Below, piece after piece: positions 7,945 to 14,305 of a stretch of 24,518 bases of DNA; within the stretch, counting starts at the first letter, position 1, and every line of letters begins with the position of its first letter. This stretch comes from a virus. The notes beneath the pieces are model-generated. The model did no database searches and was not told where the DNA came from. It worked only from the letters and a program-made list of their open reading frames with translations. The stretch is from positions 1-24,518 of IMG/VR virus record IMGVR_UViG_3300046455_000333, one strand, 5' to 3'. The translations under genes were made by a program, and so were the position numbers.

Positions 7945-8126
7945 TTCCCGCGGTCCCGATCTGCTGCCGATGTGATCAGAGCATCCAGCCCACCGAGCAG
8001 GCTCGCGAGCACGTGCACGACCGGCCGTCGGGGGCGCCACTCGTTGAGTACAGCCATATGGGCTGGCGGTGCCCTGCGCCCGTTCGTCACCCCGCTCCCG
8101 CCGCCGGCGTTGAGGAGCGCCGGTAG
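7941..8126 (+). CDS. Small cysteine-rich hypothetical protein
   Basis: A 61-residue protein starting at ATG 7941 (ATGA overlap). It begins MIPAVPICCRCDQSI, with a CxxC pair, followed by HVHD, HMGWRC and further His residues that could complete a zinc site. It is the last gene of the cargo-like operon. A two-part hairpin (8133-8169) and a clear terminator (8178-8208) follow directly. The function is unknown; a small zinc-ribbon protein is plausible. Confidence 0.6.
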   Translation: MIPAVPICCRCDQSIQPTEQAREHVHDRPSGAPLVEYSHMGWRCPAPVRHPAPAAGVEERR

Positions 8127-8132
8127 CGGGAA

Positions 8133-8208
8133 GGGCTCGCGGTTGGCCGTTCCATCCGGCCGTGAGCCCGCATAAGGACGACCCCCGTGCGCCGATGCCG
8201 GGGGTCGT
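8133..8208 (+). terminator. Terminator region of the cargo operon: two consecutive hairpins
   Basis: The first hairpin has two-part arms, GGGCTC (8133-8138) with GAGCCC (8164-8169) and GGCCG (8145-8149) with CGGCC (8157-8161). The second is a perfect 10-bp stem ACGACCCCCG (8178-8187) with CGGGGGTCGT (8199-8208), followed by the T-rich TTCTGTTGTT. The second is a convincing intrinsic terminator. Confidence 0.75.
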
Positions 8209-8336
8209 TCTGTTGTTAGGGCGCGGTGAACTCGACGGATGCCCCAGCCGTGCAACCGAGAAGGGAGCGACACGCGGCACCCCCTGTGCCGCGCTGGTTG
8301 TTGGTGCCAGGATCGGGGAGGGGTTGACCAGGGCGC

Positions 8337-8365
8337 CGGACGGCCGGAAGATCGGACGGCCGGAA
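8337..8365. repeat. Direct repeat of 13 bp, CGGACGGCCGGAA
   Basis: Identical copies at 8337-8349 and 8353-8365, 16 bases apart start to start. Each contains the short palindrome CGGCCG. They lie about 60 bases from the candidate attP. They could bind an accessory factor such as a recombination directionality factor, but no function is shown. Confidence 0.6.
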
Positions 8366-8421
8366 ATTGGTCTACACCATGCGACGACGATGACCGCGTG
8401 TTGGGAGTCTTGGGAATGAGT

Positions 8422-8477
8422 AACGAGCGTCCGTCCATCGCCAACATGCTCAAGTAAGCAAGTGACGGACGCTCGTT
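8422..8477. other. Candidate attP for the serine integrase (56-bp dyad)
   Basis: Perfect 14-bp arms AACGAGCGTCCGTC (8422-8435) and GACGGACGCTCGTT (8464-8477) flank a 28-base centre. The exact centre falls on the dinucleotide CT at 8449-8450. In the inner part 7 of 13 mirrored positions are also complementary. Large serine integrases use attP sites of about 40-55 bp with imperfect dyad symmetry around a non-palindromic 2-base crossover, usually beside the integrase gene. The site lies just downstream of the integrase stop. The alternative is a terminator for convergent transcripts, but the long centre and absence of a T-run argue against it. Confidence 0.55.
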
Positions 8478-8492
8478 GCCTGACCTGGGGTT

Positions 8493-10175
8493 TTACGCCT
8501 CCGCGGTGATGGCCTGGTGCTCGGCGCGGTCGTCGGCGCGGTGGCCGATCGGCTCCGGTTCCGGGTCCCACACTGGTACGGGCACGGCGTACGCCTCGGT
8601 CGACTCGGCACTCGGCCCCGTGCCCTTGGGGTACGCCCACACTCCGCGGATGAGCTCGCGCAGCATGTTGCGGCGGGTGGCTACGGGAGTGATGTCCCAC
8701 CGCTCGACCAGGCCGCGCATCACGGGTACGAGTGCGGCGCGGTCGACGTCCTGCTCGTCGGCCTGGTGCTCGTCGAGCTCGGCAAGCTGCCGCGTGTTGG
8801 CGAGCTGGTCGGCCGTGAGCCGGTCGCGCTCGCGGATGTATGAGTCCTCGGGGATGATCCCCCGTCCGACCAGACTCGTTTGCCGGTCGAGCTCGGCCTC
8901 GATCTCCGCGAGCCTGTCGCGCAACAACTGCTTGGCACGGGCGGCACGGTCGGCTGCGGCGCCGGCCTTCTCGGTCCGCTCGGCCTGGTGCGGGATGGAT
9001 GCGGCCTCGGCCTCGATCTCGTCGGCCCACTCGGCGAGCCGGTCGACGACGGCCTGTTCGGCGACGGTCCGCCGGATGTATACGCCGTCGCACGTGGCGC
9101 TGTCCTTGTGCTCACTGCATCGGAAGACGTATCCGTTCTTGCGGATGAGCACTCCCCCGGCGCCGCGCGTCGAGCTGCCACCGATCGAGCAGGCGCCGCC
9201 GCAGCGTGCGCACCGCACAAGCCACGACAGGGCGTACGCGGGTGTCTGGCTGCGCGGCCTGCTGGCGGCCTCTTTGCGGCGCCGCTGGTACGCCTCCCAC
9301 ACGTCCTCGGGGAGGGTGACCTCCTGTGATCCGGGGAGCCAGATGCGGCGCATGCATTTGGCGGCGCGGTGACTCGGCTCCTCCGGGTCCGCTGGCGGAC
9401 AGTCGCAGTCCTCGGGGTGGGTGCGGATGAATCCGGCCGCGAACCCCGAGTCGAGGTAGCGGGTGAGACCGGTCTGTTTCCAGGGCTTCCCGCGGGTGCC
9501 GAGATAGCCCTCGCGGCCGAGCCACTGGCAGGCGGAGTTCATCGGCTCGCCGTCGGCGACGCGTCCGTACACGTTGGTGACGACCAGGCCGAGCGTCTCG
9601 TCGGGGGTGTAGAGCTCGGGGTGAAGGGTGCCGTCCTCGTCGAGGCGGCGGCGGTGCCACACGTACCCCCACCGTTGGCCGCCGGTGGCGGGCAGGCCTC
9701 GGGCGAGGCGGTTCTCGCGGGTCTCCTGCCACTGCTCGCCGATCCGGTCCGACTCGAACTCGGCGAACTTGAACGCCATTCCCTGTTGGAGCCGGCCGAA
9801 CGCTGTGCGGGTGTCGGCGGCCTCGGTCGCGGACTCCAGTCGTCCCCCGGCGTGTTCGAGGCGGGCGAGGTTGAGCGCGTTGCCGTGGCGACTGCGGCCG
9901 AAGCGGCTGTATCGCCACACGGCGATGCCCCGGGCCTCTTTGTCCTCGACCCTCTTGAGCGCGCTCATGATCTTGCGTTTGAAGTTGCGGCCGGTCTGGT
10001 CGAGGTCTTCGACCCAGTCGATGATCCGTTTGTTGTTGCGCTCGGCCCACGCTGTGATCGCGGCGCGCTGGATGTCCGGGCTGATCTTGTCTTCGTAGTA
10101 GGTGCTGACGCGGATGTAACCGACAAACGGCTCGCGCAGAGGGCGCGAGCCGGTGAACGTCGTTGGTTGGGTCAC
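8493..10175 (-). CDS. int: Large serine recombinase, phage integrase
   Basis: A 560-residue protein from GTG (10175-10173). Residues 17-150 are the resolvase catalytic domain: GYIRVST with nucleophile Ser24, DLDQTGRN (57-64), and VWRYSRFGRS (86-95) with the conserved arginines. A recombinase domain follows (about 165-300). A zinc ribbon has Cys322, Cys325, Cys353 and Cys362. A long coiled coil (about 395-460) then controls synapsis. An insert around 253-275 (HPEDCDCPP...KCMRR) adds three more cysteines. The protein would integrate phage DNA at an attB site, without host factors. Its start overlaps the stop of the membrane protein gene upstream, so both are translated from the repressor operon. 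The candidate attP lies 15 bases past its stop. Confidence 0.95.
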   Translation of the reverse strand: MTQPTTFTGSRPLREPFVGYIRVSTYYEDKISPDIQRAAITAWAERNNKRIIDWVEDLDQTGRNFKRKIMSALKRVEDKEARGIAVWRYSRFGRSRHGNALNLARLEHAGGRLESATEAADTRTAFGRLQQGMAFKFAEFESDRIGEQWQETRENRLARGLPATGGQRWGYVWHRRRLDEDGTLHPELYTPDETLGLVVTNVYGRVADGEPMNSACQWLGREGYLGTRGKPWKQTGLTRYLDSGFAAGFIRTHPEDCDCPPADPEEPSHRAAKCMRRIWLPGSQEVTLPEDVWEAYQRRRKEAASRPRSQTPAYALSWLVRCARCGGACSIGGSSTRGAGGVLIRKNGYVFRCSEHKDSATCDGVYIRRTVAEQAVVDRLAEWADEIEAEAASIPHQAERTEKAGAAADRAARAKQLLRDRLAEIEAELDRQTSLVGRGIIPEDSYIRERDRLTADQLANTRQLAELDEHQADEQDVDRAALVPVMRGLVERWDITPVATRRNMLRELIRGVWAYPKGTGPSAESTEAYAVPVPVWDPEPEPIGHRADDRAEHQAITAEA

Positions 10176-10528
10176 TGTGCCTTCTGTTCGTGTCCGTCGT
10201 CGGCCCAGATCGGGACGTCGGCGTTCAGGGGGATTACGTTGTCGGGCCGGTCGCCGAGGGCTTCGCCCGGTCCCGGTTGACCGTGGTTGCTCTGGTCGAG
10301 CAGGCCGCGGGCGACGTGGTCGAGGGCGCGCATGTATCCGGCGGTGTCGGCCTTCTGTATCTGGTCCTCTCGGAGTTGGTGATGCATCCGGACGTAGAGG
10401 GGTATCGAGAGGAGTGCAAAGAGCAGGCCTGTGCGCGCGAGAGTGATGCTGTCGAGGTAGGTGCCCAGTCCGCCGAAGAGGATTCCGCTCGTAAAGCAGG
10501 TGTAGGCGAGGGTTCGGCGAACTGTCAT
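10172..10528 (-). CDS. Small two-helix membrane protein co-transcribed with integrase
   Basis: A 118-residue protein from ATG (10528-10526). Residues about 7-23 (LAYTCFTSGILFGGLGT) and 30-46 (LARTGLLFALLSIPLYV) are hydrophobic helices, followed by a soluble, charged tail of about 70 residues (RMHHQLREDQIQKAD...). The stop overlaps the integrase GTG, so the two are translationally coupled; the repressor ends 15 bases upstream. A perfect 12-bp palindrome GAGAGCGCTCTC (10529-10540) covers the ribosome binding site and might limit translation. The family is not recognised. Its place between repressor and integrase suggests expression in the lysogen, for example as a superinfection exclusion protein, but that is conjecture. 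Confidence 0.7.
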   Translation of the reverse strand: MTVRRTLAYTCFTSGILFGGLGTYLDSITLARTGLLFALLSIPLYVRMHHQLREDQIQKADTAGYMRALDHVARGLLDQSNHGQPGPGEALGDRPDNVIPLNADVPIWADDGHEQKAQ

Positions 10529-10542
10529 GAGAGCGCTCTCTT

Positions 10543-10986
10543 TCAGTGTTCCGCGGTGCGTTGTTCGTCTTCTGGTGGTGGGTTGCGCTGGAGTGTCTGC
10601 GTCATGGCGAGGAACAGCCGGCGTTGCTGCGCGTCGGTGATGCCGAGCTCGTCAGCGGCCTGATCGGGCGTGATGCGGCGCCCGCCGGCGGGCGGGGTGT
10701 TTACGGCGGACAGTTCGCTCGGGTTGAGGATTCCCGCGCGGACGAGTACCTCGCCGAGGGAGATATGAAGCGCTTCGGCGAGCTGCGCGAGCACTTGGGT
10801 ATTCGTGGCGCCTTGACCGGAGAGGATGCGACTGATGGTCGCGCGTCCGATGCCGGATTCTTCGGCGAAGCGGCTTTGTCCGCCGCCTCGGATGCCGAGG
10901 TCATACCCGCGGCTCTCTAGCTGCTGGCGGAGCCACAGCGCGAAGCTTGCGCGCGCCTGCTCGTCGGTGGGGGAAGTACGTTCCAT
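10543..10986 (-). CDS. XRE-family HTH repressor, probable lysogeny repressor
   Basis: A 147-residue protein from ATG (10986-10984). Residues 14-85 are an XRE/Cro-CI helix-turn-helix domain: QSRFAEESGIGRATISRILS (37-56) carries the recognition helix, followed by LAQLAEALHISLGEVLVRAG. The C-terminal part (about 95-147) is short and has no LexA-type peptidase motif, so this is not a self-cleaving repressor. The start codon lies inside the palindrome GTTCCATGGATGGAAC (10980-10995). A -10-like TATGTT (complement of 10993-10998) ends 7 bases before the ATG, so the mRNA may be leaderless and autoregulated. The divergent gene at 11282 is Cro-like. It heads an operon with the membrane protein and integrase. 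Confidence 0.88.
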   Translation of the reverse strand: MERTSPTDEQARASFALWLRQQLESRGYDLGIRGGGQSRFAEESGIGRATISRILSGQGATNTQVLAQLAEALHISLGEVLVRAGILNPSELSAVNTPPAGGRRITPDQAADELGITDAQQRRLFLAMTQTLQRNPPPEDEQRTAEH

Positions 10987-11014
10987 GGATGGAACATACC
11001 GTGCGTGAGCGGAA
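10980..11014. promoter_or_regulatory. Repressor operator pair at its own promoter
   Basis: Read on the - strand, site 1 (complement of 10981-10994) is TTCCATCCATGGAA, a perfect match to the consensus TTCCRTYCAYGGAA. Site 2 (complement of 11001-11014) is TTCCGCTCACGCAC, an 11 of 14 match. The centres are 20 bases apart, about two helical turns. Site 1 covers the repressor start codon, and site 2 lies in the -35 to -10 interval of the leftward promoter. Confidence 0.6.
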
Positions 11015-11176
11015 ACAGGCGAGGGTCTCGGATGGCTTACGCACTGTCTTGTCTTGATTACGGCGCATCACTACCCCTGTCGCCCTTGCTGCTCGAACGC
11101 TTGCTCGATCATGTAGGCCAACAATGCGTGCGTCAAGCATGTACCCACGGTTAAGTGCCTATGAATCTCAGACCTC

Positions 11177-11194
11177 ACATGTGAAGGACATGTG
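11177..11194. repeat. Two ACATGTG repeats one helical turn apart
   Basis: ACATGTG at 11177-11183 (extended to the palindrome CACATGTG at 11176-11183) and again at 11188-11194. They lie just upstream of the rightward promoter and do not match the TTCC palindrome. They may bind the Cro-like protein or an activator. Confidence 0.45.
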
Positions 11195-11206
11195 TTGTCA
11201 ATGGGG

Positions 11207-11236
11207 TTGCCGTGATCGTTCGGTCATGCGTAATGT
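11207..11236 (+). promoter_or_regulatory. Rightward early promoter
   Basis: TTGCCG at 11207-11212 and TAATGT at 11231-11236 with an 18-base spacer, about 45 bases before the Cro-like gene. The -10 runs directly into the operator starting at 11236, so bound repressor would block it. Confidence 0.5.
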
Positions 11237-11253
11237 TCCACTCGTGGACGGAA
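11236..11253. promoter_or_regulatory. Repressor-type operator at the rightward promoter
   Basis: Two overlapping matches to TTCCRTYCAYGGAA: + strand TTCCACTCGTGGAC (11236-11249) and - strand TTCCGTCCACGAGT (11240-11253), each 11 of 14. The block GTTTCC, reading on the - strand, is shared with the sites at 11001-11016 and 17469-17484. Confidence 0.55.
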
Positions 11254-11281
11254 ACAGACCGCCCGCGGAAGGACTGACGGC

Positions 11282-11500
11282 ATGTATGACCGAACAGATC
11301 TAGTCACCGCCGCACGAAACATGGGCGACCACGGCCCCGTAGACCTCGCCAAGCGCTTGAAGGTTGCACGCAACACGGCATGGCGCCTGTGGCACGGCCA
11401 CACCGCGCCGTCCGCGTACCTCGCCGCGAGCGTCGAACTCGCCTACGGAGTGAGCGCCCGTCAGCTCATCCAGCCCGCCCCCGAACAGGCCGCCGAATGA
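11282..11500 (+). CDS. Cro-like small HTH protein
   Basis: A 72-residue protein from ATG 11282 with GGAAGGA just upstream. Residues about 20-40 (VDLAKRLKVARNTAWRLWHGH) form a helix-turn-helix, followed by a helix and VSARQLIQP as in XRE-type DNA-binding proteins. It is the first gene of the rightward early operon, divergent from the repressor, where lambda-like phages carry Cro. It probably binds the switch region and turns down repressor synthesis. The role comes from position and size. Its stop overlaps the ATG of the next gene. Confidence 0.75.
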   Translation: MYDRTDLVTAARNMGDHGPVDLAKRLKVARNTAWRLWHGHTAPSAYLAASVELAYGVSARQLIQPAPEQAAE

Positions 11501-11712
11501 ACGCCGTCTCCCTCGACGCCCACCGCGCCCGGAGCGAAGCCGTTCGCAACGCCGCCCGCATCTGGCGCGCCGGATGCGACGCGATGGACCAACTCAGCAT
11601 CTCCGCCGCCGTCGAAGCCTGCTACAGCCCCGGCGGCACCGACCGCGCCGAGCTCGCCCGCCTCATCCGGGCCGACCGCGCCGCCCGCGCCGCTCACCGC
11701 GCCGCCGCCTGA
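11497..11712 (+). CDS. Small helical hypothetical protein
   Basis: A 71-residue protein from ATG 11497 (ATGA overlap with the Cro-like gene). It is Ala- and Arg-rich and predicted helical (AHRARSEAVRNAARIWRAGCDAMDQLS, then DRAELARLIRADRAARAAHRAAA). No family is recognised. Coupling to the Cro-like gene puts it among the first proteins made after infection or induction. A hairpin follows at 11723-11753. Confidence 0.6.
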   Translation: MNAVSLDAHRARSEAVRNAARIWRAGCDAMDQLSISAAVEACYSPGGTDRAELARLIRADRAARAAHRAAA

Positions 11713-11722
11713 ACAAACCAAA

Positions 11723-11753
11723 GGGCCGCCCCGGATTGCCCCCGGGACGGCCC
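11723..11753 (+). terminator. GC-rich intergenic hairpin
   Basis: Stem GGGCCG (11723-11728) with CGGCCC (11748-11753), continued after one mismatch by CCCGG (11730-11734) with CCGGG (11742-11746). No T-run follows. It separates the first two early genes from the next group, perhaps as an attenuator or processing site. Confidence 0.45.
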
Positions 11754-11784
11754 ACCACGACCGCCACCAGAGAAGGGCACGATC

Positions 11785-12165
11785 GTGAACAGCACCCAGG
11801 CTACCCGCGTCCCCCGCGTCGCCCAGGCCATCGCCGGCGCCGCCGCCGGACGCCGCCACATCGTCCGCGCCGCCATCATCGGCCGCCAGCTCGAACAGAT
11901 CACCCCCGGAATCGTCCGCGTGCGGATCGTTCCCGTGTGGACGGACCGCGATGGAACCGGCCGTGTCCGCACGTGGGTTGCCCTCGACGACGCCCTCGGC
12001 GCCGTCGCCGGGACCCGCGAACAGCACCGCGCCGCGCACGGTCTGATCACCCGTATGCACCCCGGGGCCGACTGGACCCGCGCCCACACCTACGACGCCC
12101 GCACCGGCGAGCTCACCCTCGACCAGTCGTGCGCCCCGGCCGAGCTCACCGCCGAGGCCATCTGA
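11785..12165 (+). CDS. Hypothetical early protein
   Basis: A 126-residue protein from GTG 11785 with AGAAGGG upstream. The N-terminal half (VAQAIAGAAAGRRHIVRAAIIGR) is helical. The middle has strand-like sequence (GIVRVRIVPVWTDRDGTGRVRTWVALDDA). A histidine-containing helix and a short hairpin-like end (YDARTGELTLDQSC) follow. No family is recognised. The stop TGA overlaps the ATG of the next gene by one base. Confidence 0.6.
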   Translation: MNSTQATRVPRVAQAIAGAAAGRRHIVRAAIIGRQLEQITPGIVRVRIVPVWTDRDGTGRVRTWVALDDALGAVAGTREQHRAAHGLITRMHPGADWTRAHTYDARTGELTLDQSCAPAELTAEAI

Positions 12166-12605
12166 TGATCACACCCCAACTCACCGTTGACGGCACCGCC
12201 GTTCAGCTCCCGATCCAGGGCCGCGCCGCCGCCCTGGTCGACGAGATCGCCCTCGCCTACGCCGAGGACCCCGTCAACGTTGGGCACCTGCTCGCCGCCC
12301 ATGCCGGCAGCGTCCTGCGCCTCGACTTCGCCGAGTGCTCCGAGGACGCCCCCGACTACGCAATCGCCATGCGCGCCGCCGAGGCCGACGGAACCCGCGA
12401 GGCCCTGCTCGACGAGTGCCCCAGCGCCCCGCGCCTCGACGAGGTACTCGACCCCGAGTCCGCGATCAGCCTCGCGACCCGCCTCACCAAGTTGGCCGCC
12501 GCCGTCCGCCGCCGCTACCCGGACGCCGCGCCCACGCTCGCGGGCCCCCTCGCCAAGTTCGCCGCCACCATCCGCCGCCACCAGACCCGGAGCGCCCGCC
12601 CGTGA
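12165..12605 (+). CDS. Hypothetical acidic early protein upstream of ERF
   Basis: A 146-residue protein from ATG 12165. The N-terminal half is acidic (ALVDEIALAYAEDPVNVGHLL and LDFAECSEDAPDYAIAM), and the C-terminal part is a basic helix (ISLATRLTKLAAAVRRRYPDAAPTLAGPLAKFAATIRRHQ). The family is not recognised. It overlaps the ERF gene by 4 bases (GTGA), so it is likely part of the recombination cassette, perhaps as an accessory factor. Confidence 0.6.
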   Translation: MITPQLTVDGTAVQLPIQGRAAALVDEIALAYAEDPVNVGHLLAAHAGSVLRLDFAECSEDAPDYAIAMRAAEADGTREALLDECPSAPRLDEVLDPESAISLATRLTKLAAAVRRRYPDAAPTLAGPLAKFAATIRRHQTRSARP

Positions 12606-13630
12606 CCGTCACCACCCTGCCGCTTGCCCAGCAGCCCGCCGCCGAACTGCACCTCGCCCCGGCCGCCGTTCCGGCACCGCTCTACCAGGCCGCGCCCGCC
12701 GGCACCCCGGCCGAGACGCCGCGAGTGTTCGCCGCCATCGCCGCCGTCATGCGCGACGTGATGCCCGTCGCCAAGGACAAGGAGAACCAGCAACAGCGTT
12801 ACAAGTTCCGCGGAGTCGACGACGCGATGTCCGCCATGGCCGGACCGATGCGCGCTCACGGCCTGTTCATCCTGCCGAGCATCGCCGACCATCACGCCGA
12901 GCGCCGCGGCGAGAAGATGACGCACGTCAACATCACCATGCGGTACCACGTCTATGGACCCGCGGGTGACTGCCTCACCGCCGAAGTGCCGGGCGAGGCG
13001 AGCGACTTCGCCGACAAGGCGACCAACAAGGCCCAGTCCGCAGCGCTCAAGTACCTGTTGTTCACCCTGTTCATGATCCCCGTGGACGGCCGCAGCATCG
13101 ACGACGGCGACCGCGATCACCCCGTGGAGCCGACCAACGAGCACCGCGCCGAGCGCCGCCAGCAGCAGCAGCGCCGGCAGCAGGGCCGCCAGCAGGGCCA
13201 GGAACAGCCGCGCCGCAGCAACCGGGCCGAGCCGGGCCCGTGGGAGCAGCAGGCCCCGCAGCAGCCCACACAGCAGGCCCAGAACCGGGACTACGTCACC
13301 GCGGCGCAGCAGGCCAACAGCCCCGAGCAGTTCGCCAAGGTGCGGGCCGCAGCGGAGAAGGCCGGCGCCCCGGCCGAGTACCTCGCCCGCCTCGACAAGG
13401 TGGCCGCCGACAAGCGGGCCGCCGCCCAGGGCACTCAGCAGGCGCCGCCGAACGCGGAGCAGGCCGCCCAGGCCGCCGAGGAGCGGCTCCGCCTCACCGC
13501 GTCGCGCGCCAACCTCCCGACCCTCGACGCCGATTTCGAGCGCGTCTACGGACTGCCCATCGCCCAGGCCACGGCCGCCCAGCTCGACAACTTCCGTGCC
13601 CAGATCGAGGCCGCCGGGGGCAACCAGTGA
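12602..13630 (+). CDS. erf: ERF-family single-strand annealing recombinase
   Basis: A 342-residue protein from GTG 12602, which overlaps the previous stop. Residues about 40-170 fit the ERF superfamily core: VFAAIAAVMRDVMPVAKDKEN, then YKFRGVDDAMSAMAGPMRAHG, and FADKATNKAQSAALKYLLFTLFMIP. ERF proteins such as that of P22 form rings on single-stranded DNA and anneal complementary strands, serving genome circularisation and recombination. The middle (about 180-240) is a Gln/Arg-rich low-complexity linker. The C-terminal part has two helical modules and may bind partners or SSB. It is longer than the P22 protein because of this tail. It overlaps the next gene by 4 bases. Confidence 0.88.
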   Translation: MTVTTLPLAQQPAAELHLAPAAVPAPLYQAAPAGTPAETPRVFAAIAAVMRDVMPVAKDKENQQQRYKFRGVDDAMSAMAGPMRAHGLFILPSIADHHAERRGEKMTHVNITMRYHVYGPAGDCLTAEVPGEASDFADKATNKAQSAALKYLLFTLFMIPVDGRSIDDGDRDHPVEPTNEHRAERRQQQQRRQQGRQQGQEQPRRSNRAEPGPWEQQAPQQPTQQAQNRDYVTAAQQANSPEQFAKVRAAAEKAGAPAEYLARLDKVAADKRAAAQGTQQAPPNAEQAAQAAEERLRLTASRANLPTLDADFERVYGLPIAQATAAQLDNFRAQIEAAGGNQ

Positions 13631-14250
13631 GCGACGTCGAGACCAAGGCGCAGGCGCCGGACCCCGAGCACCTCGCCGCCGTACTGCGCCGCCGCCAGGC
13701 CATGCGCGCCCGCCTCGACGCCGCCGAGGTGCTGTTCGAGGACGTCAACCGCGAGGCCACCCGCCTGCTCGCCGAGCAGTACAAGGCCACCAAGAGCACC
13801 AAGGCCGACGTCACGCTCGGGGGCGAGGACGACACCAAGTTCGCCACCGTCACCCGCGTCGGAGGCGAGGCCGAGGCCCGCGTCATCGACCGCGCCGCGT
13901 TCGAGGCATGGGTTCGCGACACGTACCCGGATCACCACGGTTTCCGGATCATCCCGGCCCGGACCGAGGTCACCGTCGATACCGCGTTCACTGACCGCGT
14001 GTTGGCCGACGCCACGGCCGCCAACTCCGCCCGGTACGCGGACCCGGACACCGGCGTGATTCACGAGGTACCCGGAGTGGCGATCCAGCCGACCCGGTCC
14101 GCGTACTTCCGGTGGCTGTTCACCCGCAGCAGCAAGCGCCAGGCCCTCGACGGCCGCGAGCTCGCCGCCGAGGCGATCCAGGCCGGCCGCCTCGACCTCG
14201 ACGCGCCCCTCGCCATCGAGGCCCCGGCCGCCGAGGACGCCGCCGCGTAG
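13627..14250 (+). CDS. ERF-linked hypothetical protein
   Basis: A 207-residue protein from GTG 13627, coupled to ERF by a GTGA overlap. The N-terminal 60 residues are a charged helix (AAVLRRRQAMRARLDAAEVLFEDV), followed by a beta-rich middle (ADVTLGGEDDTKFATVTRVGG) and a region ending in AYFRWLFTRSSKRQALDGREL. I cannot name the family. Coupling to ERF suggests a recombination partner, such as a nuclease inhibitor or an accessory annealing factor. No nuclease motif is visible. A strong hairpin (14259-14284) follows. Confidence 0.6.
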   Translation: MSDVETKAQAPDPEHLAAVLRRRQAMRARLDAAEVLFEDVNREATRLLAEQYKATKSTKADVTLGGEDDTKFATVTRVGGEAEARVIDRAAFEAWVRDTYPDHHGFRIIPARTEVTVDTAFTDRVLADATAANSARYADPDTGVIHEVPGVAIQPTRSAYFRWLFTRSSKRQALDGRELAAEAIQAGRLDLDAPLAIEAPAAEDAAA

Positions 14251-14258
14251 ACCCGCCC

Positions 14259-14284
14259 GGCCCGCCCCCACCGTGGGGCGGGCC
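14259..14284 (+). terminator. GC-rich hairpin after the ERF cassette
   Basis: Perfect 10-bp stem GGCCCGCCCC (14259-14268) with GGGGCGGGCC (14275-14284) around a 6-base loop, directly after the stop at 14250. No T-run. It may reduce expression downstream or protect the 3' end of the transcript. Confidence 0.5.
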
Positions 14285-14305
14285 CGCACCCCCGGAGACA
14301 CCGCA

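Larger units (their letters stand above)
8127..8492. other. Noncoding interval between cargo operon and integrase
   Basis: 366 bases with no convincing gene. It holds the terminator hairpins (8133-8208), another hairpin CGCGGCAC (8273-8280) with GTGCCGCG (8286-8293), a 13-bp direct repeat, and a 56-bp dyad ending 15 bases before the integrase stop. A 13-codon frame starting within 8411-8420 overlaps the dyad and is probably not a gene. The concentration of repeats beside the integrase fits an attachment region. Confidence 0.7.
10987..11281. promoter_or_regulatory. Divergent switch region between repressor and Cro-like gene
   Basis: 295 bases without a gene. From left to right it holds the repressor operator pair (to 11014), a less GC-rich stretch with no clear element, two copies of ACATGTG (11177-11183 and 11188-11194) 11 bases apart, a rightward promoter (11207-11236) and another repressor-type operator (11236-11253). 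The arrangement is that of a lysis-lysogeny switch. Confidence 0.65.

Noticed and set aside
8150-8158. TTCCATCC as another repressor half-site
   Set aside because: Only half the palindrome matches and it is explained by the loop of a hairpin in the cargo terminator region.
8411-8460. 13-codon frame (MSNERPSIANMLK) overlapping the candidate attP
   Set aside because: It is very short and falls within the dyad, so the sequence is better explained by the symmetric site. It could be a trace of a host gene end but nothing supports that.
8476-9372. Rightward 298-codon frame within the integrase region
   Set aside because: It is Ser/Arg-rich shadow sequence opposite the integrase, whose catalytic motifs are unmistakable.
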